Notes: generated by a model from the sequence alone, not told the origin. A stretch of DNA of 64,000 nucleotides from Takakia lepidozioides (GCA_030704615.1 CM060733.1:72910001-72974000); one strand, 5' to 3'; shown: positions 36,501 to 47,799, counted from the stretch's first letter. Numbers and translations: made by a program.

Positions 36501-39500
36501 AAGGAAAATATCGCCCTTATTGTGCCTGCAAGATTAGAGGTTGACCTTCTCTCCTTTGAGTATGAAGTCAGTGCTTCCTGCCTCCTGTCTTGCTGTAGTC
36601 TGCCCACAGCCACAAAGGTATCAGTTCCTAAACGGAACATTAAGTGATGTAAAAAAAAGAAATGGTAAAAAAGTAAGAAAATAAAATAAAATGTTAGTAA
36701 CTTCCTTTCGTAGAGCTGTCAATGGGACATCACTTTCTCCCTCGGTGCCAACTGGGAGCGACCCATGGCAGTTACAAAGCCCATATCTGAACCGGAAGCA
36801 CCTCAATCACAGAGGGTCCAACATCCAAAGTTTCTAAAAGGACTTCATTACCGTCAGCGGTTAGCCCATTTAGTGCACACTGTGCCACTTAGATTATCAT
36901 GCCTCAAATCCTCGCCACCGCATTTGACCAGTTGGGTAGCACTTCTTGCATTGTTACTCAGCTCGTATGTCTCTTAGCCTGGTGTTTGTAGGCTCATGTC
37001 CCATAGAAGAAAGGGGTTATTTCCTGCTTACTGCAACAATGCGTCCATGCAATGCACCCCCCTTCCCCCACCTATTGACCAGTATACATGGCAAACGTCA
37101 GACTACAACCAGTAGTACATCACCTGAAGAGAGGCTGCGTCACTCCCACTGGACGGCTCTGTGAGGCAATAGGACGCCAACAGCTCCTGCAACCATTGTA
37201 AAGCAGACAAGCATCAGTGTTGCCGAGGGCTTTTCAGCTCAGGTTAACCGGATCAAGTTGAAAGGGAGAACCTGCTATTAGTTTAGGCAGACTATGTAAT
37301 GCACAAGAAGTAAGTCCCTTTCCCTCCTTAATCAGCTGGAACTTACGAATCATAAGCTACAGATATGCACAACACAGTCTTAGATCTCCTTGCATTTGGT
37401 CCGAAATTCCAGCTTTGAATACTGGTCACTACGCTGCTTTCCGTACTTTTCTAAAATTTCAACATGTGATTTGACCTGGGTTGAAAGCAAGAACCCCCTT
37501 TTCTGCCAATAAAGTGCCATTGTGGCTTCAGCCATATAGCTAAATTTACCTTATGTAGTTGTGTCCATGATGCACTAAAGCTCTTACCATGGACTGACAT
37601 GATTTAGCACATGTTTTGAAGAAACACAGTGAAAATGAGGAATCGCAGTCCCCAAAGCCTTGTATTAGGAAGAGACTTCTGGGGAAAAACATGGACATCA
37701 GGAATAGCACTCAAGAAGAGGCAACAAAGGAAGAAGCTCACCATGGATGTTAGCTCTGGAAGCCATTCCTGTCGCTGCTCCTCTGTGCCATATCTGCCAC
37801 ATAGTCTCAAACCAGGATCCTCTTATTTATATCATTCAAGAGCATCTACTTTGGGTAAATAACATTTGATAGTGCCAGCGACAATCAGAAGGTATGTGAG
37901 AGCATGTCTAGAGAAAGCAAAGGAAGAATTGAAGACATGCAGAGAGAAAAACAGGAGGCCAAAGGAGTCACTCACTGGTCGATAATGGAGGCGCACATGT
38001 TGTGGATTGTGAGAAACGCGGTAGTACTCACATCACCATACGCCAACGCCTCAAATATCAAGGCCCCATCCATCCGACGTAACCTGCCACATTGAACACT
38101 CTTAGACTCTAAAACCAAGACCCCAGACACACCCATACATCACCCCACACCCCGTCCCTTGTTTCCCAGAATTTGCAAAACTCTATCTTCTGAAGTGCCT
38201 CATGTACATCCTGTGTGGTGTAAAGAGTCGACAATAAAGATACTCAACAAATGGGTTTACTACTACCTGTGTCACTTAGTGGTTCCACGTAATTGCAGGA
38301 TAAGACATGCACACATGAAGGAGGAAAAGATGCACACTGTGGAAGAAAAGAAAGACAAAAAGAAGAAAAAGAAATGTATTAAATCTCCGGAAAAAGAAAC
38401 ACAGGGGAGAGACACACATGGAGAGAAACACAGAACTATAAAGAAAGAAATCTATAATGTATGTGGGAGGCCCACAGCAGAAAGGGGCTAGAGCAAGACA
38501 TACCCAGTCCCGCCAACATCATGGCCACAAAAGATCGCTCCAAAACCCAGCCGTGCTGCATTGCGCAGAACCTCCACAGGAAAATGCTTGTGTTCATCCC
38601 ACTCTGCCGCAAATGGCATAAGCTCCTTCCTTGCAAACTCCTGCCACCAATGGTATTGACAATCCAGTCAATCCGTGCAGGTAAAACCCCACTTGGCAAA
38701 GTATGAAATATTTCCTCTTTCTCTCTCTCCCATATATATTTATATTTTCTGGTTTTCTGTGGGTTTGTCTGCATGCACTCGCAACCCTGTGCTTATAGTG
38801 TGATGCTGGTGAGTGAGGAGTACCATCCAGTATTGCCAGCTCCTTCTATGTAAAGTTTTGCTTAGTACGTCTTTCACCGAGAAAACAGCAACAGGAGAAA
38901 AGTCATCACGTGGTCCTTGAGTAAGACTGACTCATGGTGGTTAGGATTTGAACCAGTATCGAACTGACTATGGCAAGTTCTTGGAAGCAAGTAATGTGAT
39001 TCAGGTCTGTGTAAGATGTCTGTGTAAGATATTAAATAAGGAAGTACAGGATATACATATAACAAAATCAGTTATCAATGGAAGATCACACTTCATAGTA
39101 TATGTGAAGTCTGGTCTTTTTTCTCTCACCAGGGCGGAGCACAAGTCATCAGGGCACGGCATATGCTAAGCTCATGTATAGCGCGGCACACAGAAATAAC
39201 ACGACCTATAGACCCAGAAATTCCGCTCACGTGTTCATCAGGAGGGGCATCGATGAGAGATCAAAAGGATGGAAAGGGAATGACAGATAAATCCCAAGCA
39301 TGCGACGAGGTGTGAATTGCTGTGAACCTAGGGAACAGCTCAAGGTGACTTACAGAGGCAAGGTCACGGAACTGTAATTGGTCAGACGTAAGGCGGTGGT
39401 CGTCCCATGTACGTAATTTCCCGCTCGTCGCACTCACATTCGTGGCCGAATGATCTGAGGCCGAAGCTGACGAGCATAATCGATAGGCTAGGGGGAAGGG

Positions 39501-39569
39501 CTTAGGTGAGAAAACGGCCTGTAATTGCGACAGACGTCGCAGTGCGGGAGATGCATGGGATGCAGTCAT
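33568..39569 (-). CDS. Mitochondrial isobutyryl-CoA dehydrogenase-like protein (13 exons)
   Basis: Predicted FAD-dependent acyl-CoA dehydrogenase oxidising isobutyryl-CoA to methacrylyl-CoA in valine breakdown. Exons: 39569-39354, 38640-38504, 38083-37976, 37793-37742, 37186-37124, 36599-36546, 36307-36209, 36058-35990, 35653-35538, 35145-35085, 34650-34496, 34237-34156, 33666-33568. All phases agree, giving 436 residues and a TAA stop. The first exon is a Ser/Arg-rich, acid-poor presequence ([15 protein letters not shown]), as for mitochondrial import. Then follow [15 protein letters not shown], the [15 protein letters not shown] motif, [42 protein letters not shown] and [13 protein letters not shown]. 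The last exon has [10 protein letters not shown], with the catalytic glutamate where isobutyryl-, medium- and short-chain enzymes have it; isovaleryl-CoA dehydrogenase has it elsewhere. Length is close to the animal enzyme. No lesion is seen. The eighth donor is weak (GCT followed by GTTCGT). Confidence 0.93.
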
Positions 39570-40400
39570 GGTGATTTACCGGGATTCCTGATAGAAATCT
39601 CCCTTCGAAGTCCAGAGAGGAAGGATTATATGACAAGTAAACTTGCTATTCAGAACATTCAAGTCGATCTAAGTGGTGAACGGATTAACTTAGGTTGAAT
39701 CTGGTAGGATATTCACTGGAATTTTATTCCACGCAAGACATTGGAACGCAATCAACTGATTGTGCGTCAGCTGTGGGAATTCGGAGGAATAAACTGAGTA
39801 CTCCGGCCAAATAGCTATCTGACATGAACTGATCATTGTCAAAATCCAGGGCTGATATCAGCACATACGCAATCCCTCAAACTTTCGAAAGTTTCTTCTT
39901 AAGCAATCCACGCATGCAGCAACAGGTGTAGGTGAGGACACCGAAGCCCCACGATTCTCTGGCGGGAAAAGAAGCGCAACATGAATTCACAACGCTACGT
40001 AGAGCAGAAACTTGCGCCTACTCAATCTTTAAACCGAAACACACGTCTGACGATCCACACTTCCGACAACAGATTTCAACGTTTCTCAGAAGATAGATGA
40101 TTGAGAAGCTCGTGTGGGTACCACGACAGGGCTCTTGTGGGTGGCGTGTCCAGGTCCAGGGATCGGATGGATGCCGACTCTTTGACTTTCATACATCCAT
40201 TCCCTTTGTCATCTAAGTCTGCGATTCCCCACACGAGGTTGCCGAAGCCTACTGAGTAAATTCTGGTCGGGCATAGAGACAGTCTTTTCTTAGCGGGGAC
40301 GGGCCACGGAGCCCGTCGCCGTGGACGGTGATGGATGATGACTTATGTGGTCGTGAAGGGAATGCTATTTGGGCGGGGACAGAGACGGCTCATGCCACCA
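39570..40400. promoter_or_regulatory. 5' flank of the dehydrogenase gene
   Basis: Upstream sequence of the minus-strand gene, presumably its promoter and 5' UTR. No gene of its own and no clear TATA box at an obvious distance. No individual site is claimed. Confidence 0.4.
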
Positions 40401-41000
40401 TCAATGGTGGCAGGCAAAGCATTATTCTCGGGCCATACACCCAACCATCCCTTAAAGCTTATCTCTGCTGCTGAACCCGCGTGGTAAACCGCCCCTGCCA
40501 CGTGGCGGGGCGTGGTTCCGCACGGTGCGGTCCACGATGTGGCCCTCTGGTCACTACGCCGGTCAATGCCGGCGACCGCCGGTCCACGGGCCAACGTTTT
40601 ATCCATCAGGTATTCACCCGCCCTTTATGCACGCTTGTACGCCTCGTGTCCCTGGACCACGCAGCCCTTGTACTTGCTCTCTGGTACGATAGAAAGGCAG
40701 CGCTGGCCCATGCAGCCCGTGCGCCGTGGTGCCAGCCCACGGCTGGCTCCCGCGTGTGGTTTTTTGAGTCGGCGCACATTAGAAAAGGCCCAGGAGTTTA
40801 ATGCGACCCCTTCGGTCCTGCCTGCGTGGCACCCCCCGCCACCCCAGCCGCACCCCTTCGCTGGCTCCTGCGCGGCTCGCGGTCGCTGCGCCCCCTCACC
40901 CCCGCGCCACCCCACCCCTTCCGCCACGCCCCCATCCTCCTGCCCGCCAACACCCCCCCGGCCCGCCCGCCGTCACCACACCACATGAACTCTGTGGCAC
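40400..41000. other. GC-rich segment, no gene
   Basis: Strongly GC-rich with GCCACGTGGCGGGG at about 40497, resembling the GCCACGTGGCGGGCGAT phrase of the repeat block at 46.9-47.6 kb, and Pro-rich open frames in several registers that reflect composition. It abuts the LTR at 41021. Possibly a remnant of the same repeat family. Confidence 0.4.
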
Positions 41001-41020
41001 ATGACACCTGTCACCACCCC

Positions 41021-41866
41021 TGTCGAACGACTTTTACTTACCCATCCCTTCGCTATCCGAGGTGGAAACTCCAAGATAGAAGAGTTGGATATCTCTAAAC
41101 ACTCAGCCCGCTCAGAACAATCAGTCATGACCTACAACAAGTGTATCATGGAAGTGTTTCTTGTTTGTAATCCTTCTTGCCTTCATGTCAGCAAGTTACC
41201 TTATTTTAAGTATCAGATTGCTTCAGCAATCCACCAGGTTCCATTCACTCTTCCATTCATTCCACAGCTTCCCTCAAATCTTTCTACACAATGTGAGTAT
41301 GGAATATGTATCAGATTAAGTTATATCAAGTAACAGGCCGAAGCCATGGTGTCTCTAATTTGCTCTACAGTATCACCCTACAGCTTTGCATGTATCAAAC
41401 ATCTACAGATCGTCTCTCCTCCTTCACCGTGCTCTCCATCATTGCTCCCGTTCGTGCTCTCCGCCTGATCTCCTCTACTCCCGACCAAGAAGTGCTCTCT
41501 CCCAGAAGTGTCCTCCATGTTGCTGCTCTGCCTAATTTATCTGTAAACTGTTCTAACCACCTAACTAACTAATTGTCACCCAGGAAGTAAGCACGTTCCC
41601 TCTGCAAGTGTCGTTCCCTGCCAATGATAACCGTTCCCTATATATGCTGTGCCAAGCTGTGTCGGGCTGTGATTGTGACTGGTTGTGTCGGACTGTGTCG
41701 GGCTGTGACAAGCTGTGTCAAACTGTGTCAAACTGTGACTGACTATGTAAGCCTGTCTACCATCCCCAAGGCCTGTGCTAGTCCAAGTCTACCATACGTA
41801 AGTCTGTGATTAAGGGTACCCCACAAAACCCATAAAAGTGTCTAAGTCCCAGACAACCCTCTAGCA
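41021..41866 (-). mobile_element. LTR of the gag-only retrotransposon family, copy 3 (3' LTR)
   Basis: On the minus strand it starts TGCTAGAGGGTTG at 41866 (TGTTAG in the other copies) and ends GTTCGACA at 41021, 846 bp. The polypurine tract GAGAGGGGGATGGATAA lies just before it (41883-41867 on the minus strand). A short GTGTCGGGCTGTGAC-type minisatellite remains at about 41650-41740. It is the 3' LTR of the minus-strand coding remnant to its right. Confidence 0.85.
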
Positions 41867-41888
41867 TTATCCATCCCCCTCTCAAAAA

Positions 41889-42900
41889 ACCGTGTCCTCA
41901 CGGTTTCCTGTTTAGGATTAGCAAATCTCTATGAACGAGGACCTTTCTGTCAGTGAGAGTCCCGTGGAGAGCTCTGTGTGCGAGCTCGAGCCCTGTCACT
42001 GGCTGGTGGAGAGGACTGATCACCAAATGGAAATGTCTGTCCCTCTTTTGGTTGATAAGGAGGTAACTTCTCAGGCATAGGAGATCCCCGTCGTTCCTTC
42101 TCTGCCATCTGTAGTGCATAGTCCTCTGCCATGTCAAAAGATTCCTCCATAGAACCAGTTGTATCTGAATCATCGTCCCCCCTGTTGCCTTTTGGTGCTC
42201 TGATCTTATGGGGCTTCTCGGGAATCCTGCGTGGCAACACAGTGTTTGCCCACCATATCTGGAAGCTTAAACTTTAGAACTTGCATCAATATCTTGCGAG
42301 CAAAATTAGTATACTCCCGAAGCTCCTTGTCCGTATAGGTGAGAAGTGTGTCAATGACCTTAGAACAGTGTAAGTATTTACAGGCTTCATGTCCCTTATA
42401 AAAAATATCGTCAAAGTCAAATTTTTCCTTGGCCAAACTGTCCAAAGCAAAATGAAACCAAGAACGAAGTTGAGGATCCTTCTGCAACATGACCTTCACA
42501 TCATACAGATATGTATGGGGTAGGAACTGAAGGTAAGATCCAATGATCCGCCAGTGGAATAACTCAGAAATCTGGACTGCATCTTCTGCTGCTCAATGTG
42601 ATAACGTGCAATGAAACAAGTAGCATAGTATAATCCACAACCCATGACCAAACTAGGTACCTCCTTGGTCTTGGTGTAGATGTACCCATGCACAATCTGG
42701 AAGACAATTAATTCCTTCAGCATAGTGCCTACCTCAGACCAGTACCTTGCAAAATGATGATCCTCCACATCAATCGATTGTGGCCTTTGGATAGGCATGA
42801 CGTGCAAACCCGAAACAATTACGCAGAGTCCAGGTCTTGCACGAACGATCATTTCCAGCATAGGGCGAATGAGGTGCATTGCACATTGTGGGGTCAACCT
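41889..42900 (-). pseudogene. Gag-like ORF of the gag-only LTR family, copy 3
   Basis: Minus-strand frames 42897-42496, 42499-42206 and 42240-41950 correspond to the C-terminal half of the protein at 27.7-28.57 kb: GTMLKELIVFQIVHGYIYTK, FKLPDMVGKHC, SFDMAEDYALQMAEKERRGSPMP and an Arg/Ser/Pro-rich tail. Frames overlap slightly, showing one- or two-base shifts at about 42.5 and 42.22 kb. It contains a longer middle part (WFHFALDSLAKEKFDFDD, KVIDTLLTYTDKELREY) than copy 2. Function unknown; placed between leader and 3' LTR, it should be the capsid-like or packaging protein of the element. Confidence 0.75.
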
Positions 42901-43009
42901 CTCTTAAAGGGTCAAATCCCGTACACCTTGGCAGTCATGTTGTACGTGGAGGTCATACTCTTGCGTCCAGTGAATTGACAAACTGCTAGTAGGAGGAACG
43001 CAAGGTTGT

Positions 43010-44582
43010 TATACGATTTGGAGTACATCCCAGACACGTTCGGAATACAACCGGCTGCAACGTTAGAGGAACAACTGGCGGAAAGAGACCAGCGAATCAG
43101 GACCGACTAGACTGACAAACACTGCGCATAGCCGAGTTGGAAGCTACATTGCAAGACATGCCTCCAAACAATGAAGGCACTGTTGTCCACAATGAGGATC
43201 GAACAAACGTCGTGGACATGGACGCGGAGTTTGCGATGCCCGATCGCAGTCTCATCATTCAGGAAGTTACGGATGTCCTTGACCCTGTGGCCGATGAAAC
43301 CATGGTCGAGGAACAACGAATTGCGGATGAGAGAAGGAGGAAAAGAAAAGAACCAGTACTGGACACCGGGGAATGCTCGAGGGTCGCCATTCAAGCGGAG
43401 ATGAACTCGATATTAGATGTCGACCGCGTTACAAAGGAGCAGGACATTGTCATGGCAACTGCATGACGCTTGTCCAAAACGCTGGAGATTCAGGCATGGG
43501 TCCCATTGAATGGCGATTGGGAGAATTGGGTACAATGGGCGACCCATTTGGCCTCCAAAGAAGCACGGATAGAGCAGGCACTGTCAGGCTTGCAACGTGT
43601 CGCACGCATGTCGAATCGTAGCGTGGATAACATTTATGCCAACATGCAAAGGTATAATGATCTCCGCATCACATCAAGCGTGTTCGCCGGGTATACCAAC
43701 GCTTGCCTAGAATGCCGTACACCAATCCATTGCCGTTTCTATGAGCTGGTGGGCTTGGAGGATCGGATGCCCATAGGTTTTGAATACAATCGACACAACC
43801 TCCCATTGGATGGGCTACCATACACATTTCTGAATTGTGTGCATTGGGGCAAGAACTTGGTATGGGATGCAGACAGAGAGATGCATGACATACATGCCGG
43901 AAACCCGACATATATCAAAGATCCCCATTATTTCTGGATCACATCTGATTGGGAGATAACCATACGTGCGGGAGGTATTCGAGATTGGTGGGAGAGAGAG
44001 CAGTTTTGCCGCAATCTGGGTAGGCATTGGAGTCAAAGAAGGTCCAGGTTTATCCGGCTCCCATAGGTTCCATGGGTGCCGGAGGAGAACGAATTGTATG
44101 ACCGACAACCGATTGGGAGACATTTGTTACTGTCCAAACTGGAAGATGCTATAATATGTCAACGCCGAATGAATGATGAATACGAGGCGGCTTATCGACG
44201 AAACGACACAATGATTAGGGACAGGGCCCGCGAGAGGCAGTTGAAAAGTTTCAAAAGTACCATCAAGGCAGTTGTAGAGAAATGGAGGCGATTATGGACA
44301 GACCGTTATCATCGTGTTTCGGGGGCTGTATTGCTGGATGTGGATAGCCTCGTTGCTGATTTGCATGCAGCCCGAGCACTTGTTCTCGATCCACCTCCGC
44401 CACATCGTGAGAGTGAAGAAAAAAGTCAACTTTCGTCGCGAAGTAGGCGGATGCAGACCAGAATTGATCACATGTCATTGGGCCCCTCATTGACCACGAG
44501 ATCACGGTCGCAAGCTCTGGCAATTGGCAATGCAAATCAAGCCACAGCATCAAATTCCACATCCTCGGACAGTGACGACTAG
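43010..44582 (+). pseudogene. Unrecognised protein gene broken by in-frame stops
   Basis: One + strand reading frame runs from about 43010 to the stop at 44580-44582 (over 500 codons), interrupted only by TGA at 43113-43115, TGA at 43464-43466 and TAG at 44064-44066, with no frameshift. The N-terminal part is charged and looks coiled-coil. The middle is rich in aromatic residues (GDWENWVQWATHLASKEARI, YTFLNCVHWGKNLVWDADRE, HYFWITSDWEITIRAGG), the next part is basic and helical, and the end is Ser/Asp-rich. I recognise no family. Both TGAs can derive from CGA and the TAG from CAG, that is, C-to-T changes at plant methylation contexts. It sits among gag-only LTR pieces and may be an element protein. 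Confidence 0.6.
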
Positions 44583-45009
44583 GGCAGCATAGTACATATA
44601 CAATATGCATTTTTGTTGTACCTTGAATATTGTTGAAAAACACAGTGATGGTATTCCGCCAAGTTTGTATATCACCAATTTTGTTAATACACAATGCACA
44701 TGTGCGGCACCTGCCAATTTCAATTCCATGAACAGCGTTTTCTTCACATTTATACTCGTGTGATGGGGAAGAAGTAGTTCACCCTGTAAACAAATTTACA
44801 ATGGTGTCATATTTGATCATGACGTATATATGGGTATTTGCAATGAACTCCGAAAGCTGGAGAACAAGGAAAATTGATGTTAACAAATAAGTTATAACGA
44901 GTTACGAACGGTCCTCTTCCAAACAAATTTCGCCTGGTCCCTGCGTATTTCATAATCATTTCGCAAAATCTATGATCTTTCTACGAACGTACCCACAAAG
45001 TTCTCAAAA

Positions 45010-45410
45010 CACAAAATAATTTCGATTGATCTCACATTACACTGGGACGTATCAGAGGGTACATTGAACACACTGGCCAAGTTTCAAAGCAAACGAAAAT
45101 CATTTGGATGGGCAACCATCCGTTGGCCCATTGAACGAATTTCGATTGATCTCATATTACTCTGGGGCCTCTTACATGGCACACTAAACATAGTGGCCAA
45201 GTCTCAAAGCGAACCAAAATCATTTCGATGGCCAACCATCCATTGAGCCATTGAATGAATTTTGATTGATCTGATATTAGTCCGGGACCTGTGAGAGGGT
45301 GTCTGGAACTTGCTGGCAAAGTTTGGAAGCTAACAAAAATGATTTGGATGGGCAACCATCCGTTCACCCGTTGAATGTATTCTGTTGGAGCTACTATTGC
45401 TTTGGGATCT
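45010..45410. repeat. About 119-bp tandem repeat, three to four copies
   Basis: Units with TTTCGATTGATCTCA, GGCCAAGTTTCAAAGC and ATTTGGATGGGCAACCATCC. Unit starts near 45018, 45137 and 45256, with a partial fourth to about 45410. Copies differ by some 15-20 percent by eye. No gene between 44583 and 45810. Confidence 0.85.
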
Positions 45411-45814
45411 GTTGGACTGTGTTTCGCGTGCTCACGGTTTTTTTTTTTCATTTTGTTTTTGAATGGGGTGTGTAATGTAGCCATATGCAACGTGCATGCC
45501 AAATTTGGGAGCGATCAAAATTCATTTGGACCCAAAACGACAGTTTCTTCCCTGTTTTGCACTCCAAACTAGATTTGTGTTCTATTTCATGCACTCTTCA
45601 TAGAGAGTTCTGCAATAGTGAGCGAAGACAACTTCTTGAAGAACTCTGGGGACAAGTCTCGGTGCAAGTTCCAGTTGTGAGAGCTCCTGTAGAGTACGCA
45701 TAATCTGCAACACAATGATAGGATTGAGATAGTGGTAGTCACTAGGAGCTAATTCTTGATATGTATATATATATTTGGACTGTTTTTGTGATACATAGAT
45801 GTATTGTAGATTTG

Positions 45815-46015
45815 TTGGTTAGTGTGCAGTGTCTTAGAAATGTTATAATGTGGAGGTCCTAGGTTCAAATAGCGACGTTCCGGGAGCGACGTCTCTGTGA
45901 CTTCCCGACGTCGCAAAATGCCCCTGGCGCACCCTGGGCGCCATAGAGTATTTCCGTCACTAATCGCGACGGTTGGAGGTCGCTGGGGCATTGCTAACCC
46001 CCCCCCCCCCCCCCA
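45815..46015. other. tRNA-like boxes and GACGTC-rich segment
   Basis: GGTTAGTGTGCAGTG at 45819 and TCCTAGGTTCAAATAG at 45865 resemble a weak A box and B box. The following GC-rich stretch has GCGACG/CGTCGC words and ends in a C run (about 45998-46014) after GCATTGCTAA. The same TTGCTAACCCCCC phrase recurs at 46892, so this is a relative of the segment at 46.48-46.92 kb. Confidence 0.4.
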
Positions 46016-46019
46016 ACGT

Positions 46020-46480
46020 AGCAATGCATTGACAAAAGAGCCTTTGTTCCGGAGGAACAGCTGGTGGCTACTTATTTGCACACGATGACTCTGATTTTCC
46101 AATCTTCATCACAGGAGGTGCAGGACTTGCCAACAACAGAAGGGACAGTGGCGGCCATATCACAACAATCACAACAGGTCGACACTGTTGATATCATGGC
46201 CTTGCAGCAATCTGCGGTTTGGGGGGATGCTGCTTTTAACCCACCTAAGACTCCTGCTGCACTTGAGTACAATCGAGCTATGATTATGTCCTTCAACCAA
46301 ATTCCCATTGTGATGGATTTGGCTTGGAAGGAATTCAGTCCTCCAGAGTCTTTGGCACAAATATCTATCAATGGCCTAAGTTTTGCAAAGCTGCATTGCA
46401 ACTTATTGTTGGACAATGGCTATAGTCTCAGGATGTCAAGCCCATTATGCTCTATAATCTACTTCCAGAATCAATTTTCT
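46020..46480 (+). pseudogene. Gag-like fragment of the gag-only LTR family, copy 4
   Basis: The + strand frame starting near 46020 encodes a segment (MATYLHTMTLIFQSS, WGDAAFNPPKTPAALEYNR, MSFNQIPIV, LAWKEFSPPESLAQ). It matches the broken sequence at 27364-27640 in order and wording and shows its original reading. Bounded on both sides by GACGTC-rich sequence, so it is a fragment cut out by other insertions. Confidence 0.7.
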
Positions 46481-46540
46481 GCGATGCCCCCAGGACGCCG
46501 GGGAATCGCAAAAAAAAAAAAAAACAAAACAAAACAAAAC

Positions 46541-46577
<37 letters not shown>

Positions 46578-46920
46578 CCCCGGGCATTCCGATTCCCCGC
46601 CGTCGCTGGGCTGCGGCGCTGCGACGCCTCGTTGCGATTCCCTGACGTCCCTGCATCCCGGGGGCATCGCAGCAAATTGTTGCGACGTCAGGGCGTCGCA
46701 ACCCCCAGTGCGTTGGCAGGGGAGTGGGGTCAGGCTCCTTTCCGGTGACGGCATGACATTGCAAGATGCCACAACGTCGTCCGAGCGTCGGCGTTACGAC
46801 GCCCCGACGTTGCAAGTCCTGAGTTGGGCGTCTGTGCGACGCTGCAGTCGCAGGGGGGTCGGCGCGTCCGGCGCGCCCGGGGTCCTGGCGTTGCTAACCC
46901 CCCTAAACGCGGTCGCAGGG
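46480..46920. repeat. GACGTC-rich segment with A and T homopolymers
   Basis: GC-rich DNA with many GCGTCGC, GACGTC and CGTTGC words, interrupted by an A run (about 46509-46522), CAAAA repeats and a long T run (about 46543-46577). Ends with TTGCTAACCCCCC near 46892-46905. Non-coding. Homopolymer lengths should be treated as uncertain. Confidence 0.6.
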
Positions 46921-47720
46921 GATCCTCGGTTCAAGGGAGCACCACGTGGCGGCCGATGGCTAGAGGGGGACCAGTGACCAAATTGGACGGGGGATCAAAT
47001 GAGGGGGGGGGGGTACCGGCGATGGCACGGGGGATCGCGCCTCCGATGGGATGAGGGGATCGACGGCGGGGGGAGCGCCACGTGGCGGGCGATTAGGGGT
47101 GGGGGATCACTGCGGGTCCGGAGTGGGGATCAAGCCCAGGTCCGGGGAGCGGCGACGTGTCGAGGGATCGCGCCGTGGATGGAAAGAGGGGATCGGCGGC
47201 GGGGGAGCGCCACGTGCCGTCCGATGGGTGGAGGGGGATCAGTCACCGCATTGGACGGGGATCAACGGAGGGGGGGGTCGGCGACGTGTCGGGAGATCGG
47301 GCCGTCGATGGGAAGAGGGGATCGATGGCGGGGGCAGCGGGAGGATGGCGGGGGGATGAGGGGCGGATGACACACAACATCCACTGTTTGTGAGGTCCGA
47401 TGGATGCGCAGGGGATCGACAGTCCGGGGAGCCGCACGTGGCGGGCGATTGGGGTTGGGGGATCACTCCCGGTCCGGAAGGGGATCAAGGCGCGTCGGGG
47501 GGGAGCGGCGACATCTCGGGGGAGCGCGCCGTGGATGGGAGGAGGGGATCGACGACGGCGGGAGCGCCACGTGGCGATGGGCGCGTCATCAGGGATGCCT
47601 CGGCGTGAGCCTGGTCACGTGAGCGCGTGAGCGCGACTGCGCTCACGCCACGTCACCTTGCGCAAATGCCACGTCACGGGGCTCAGTCCACGTCATCACA
47701 TGTGGAGGCCGAGTCACCAC
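46920..47720. repeat. Left GC-rich terminal repeat block of the two-gene element
   Basis: Tandem units with GGGGATCGAC, GAGCGCCACGTGGCGGGCGAT, GGGGGATCAC and GGCGACGTGTCG. The unit at about 47053-47200 returns at about 47411-47560 (358 bp apart), with a related unit between them. At 47602-47648 comes GGCGTGAGCC...CACGTGAGCGCGTGAGCG...CGCTCACGC, which aligns with the reverse complement of 58851-58891. Three NCCACGTCA words follow (about 47650, 47668, 47687). Open frames here are Gly/Arg-rich composition artefacts. Confidence 0.7.
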
Positions 47721-47799
47721 GCACCCAGAAAGAAGTGGAGTGTATTCCCGCGGATTGGCACCCTTTACCGCGGAAACAAGCTGGACGACATAATAAAAG

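Noticed and set aside
36310-37120. Suspected missing exon making the dehydrogenase a pseudogene
   Set aside because: A 54-bp in-phase exon with proper splice sites was found at 36546-36599.
40481-40988. Pro/Arg-rich ORFs upstream of the dehydrogenase
   Set aside because: GC-rich composition, open in three registers, no domain; the segment borders an LTR.
46824-47630. Several overlapping Gly/Arg-rich open frames on both strands
   Set aside because: They lie in a GC-rich tandem repeat where stops are rare in every frame; the residue patterns follow the DNA repeat and differ between registers.
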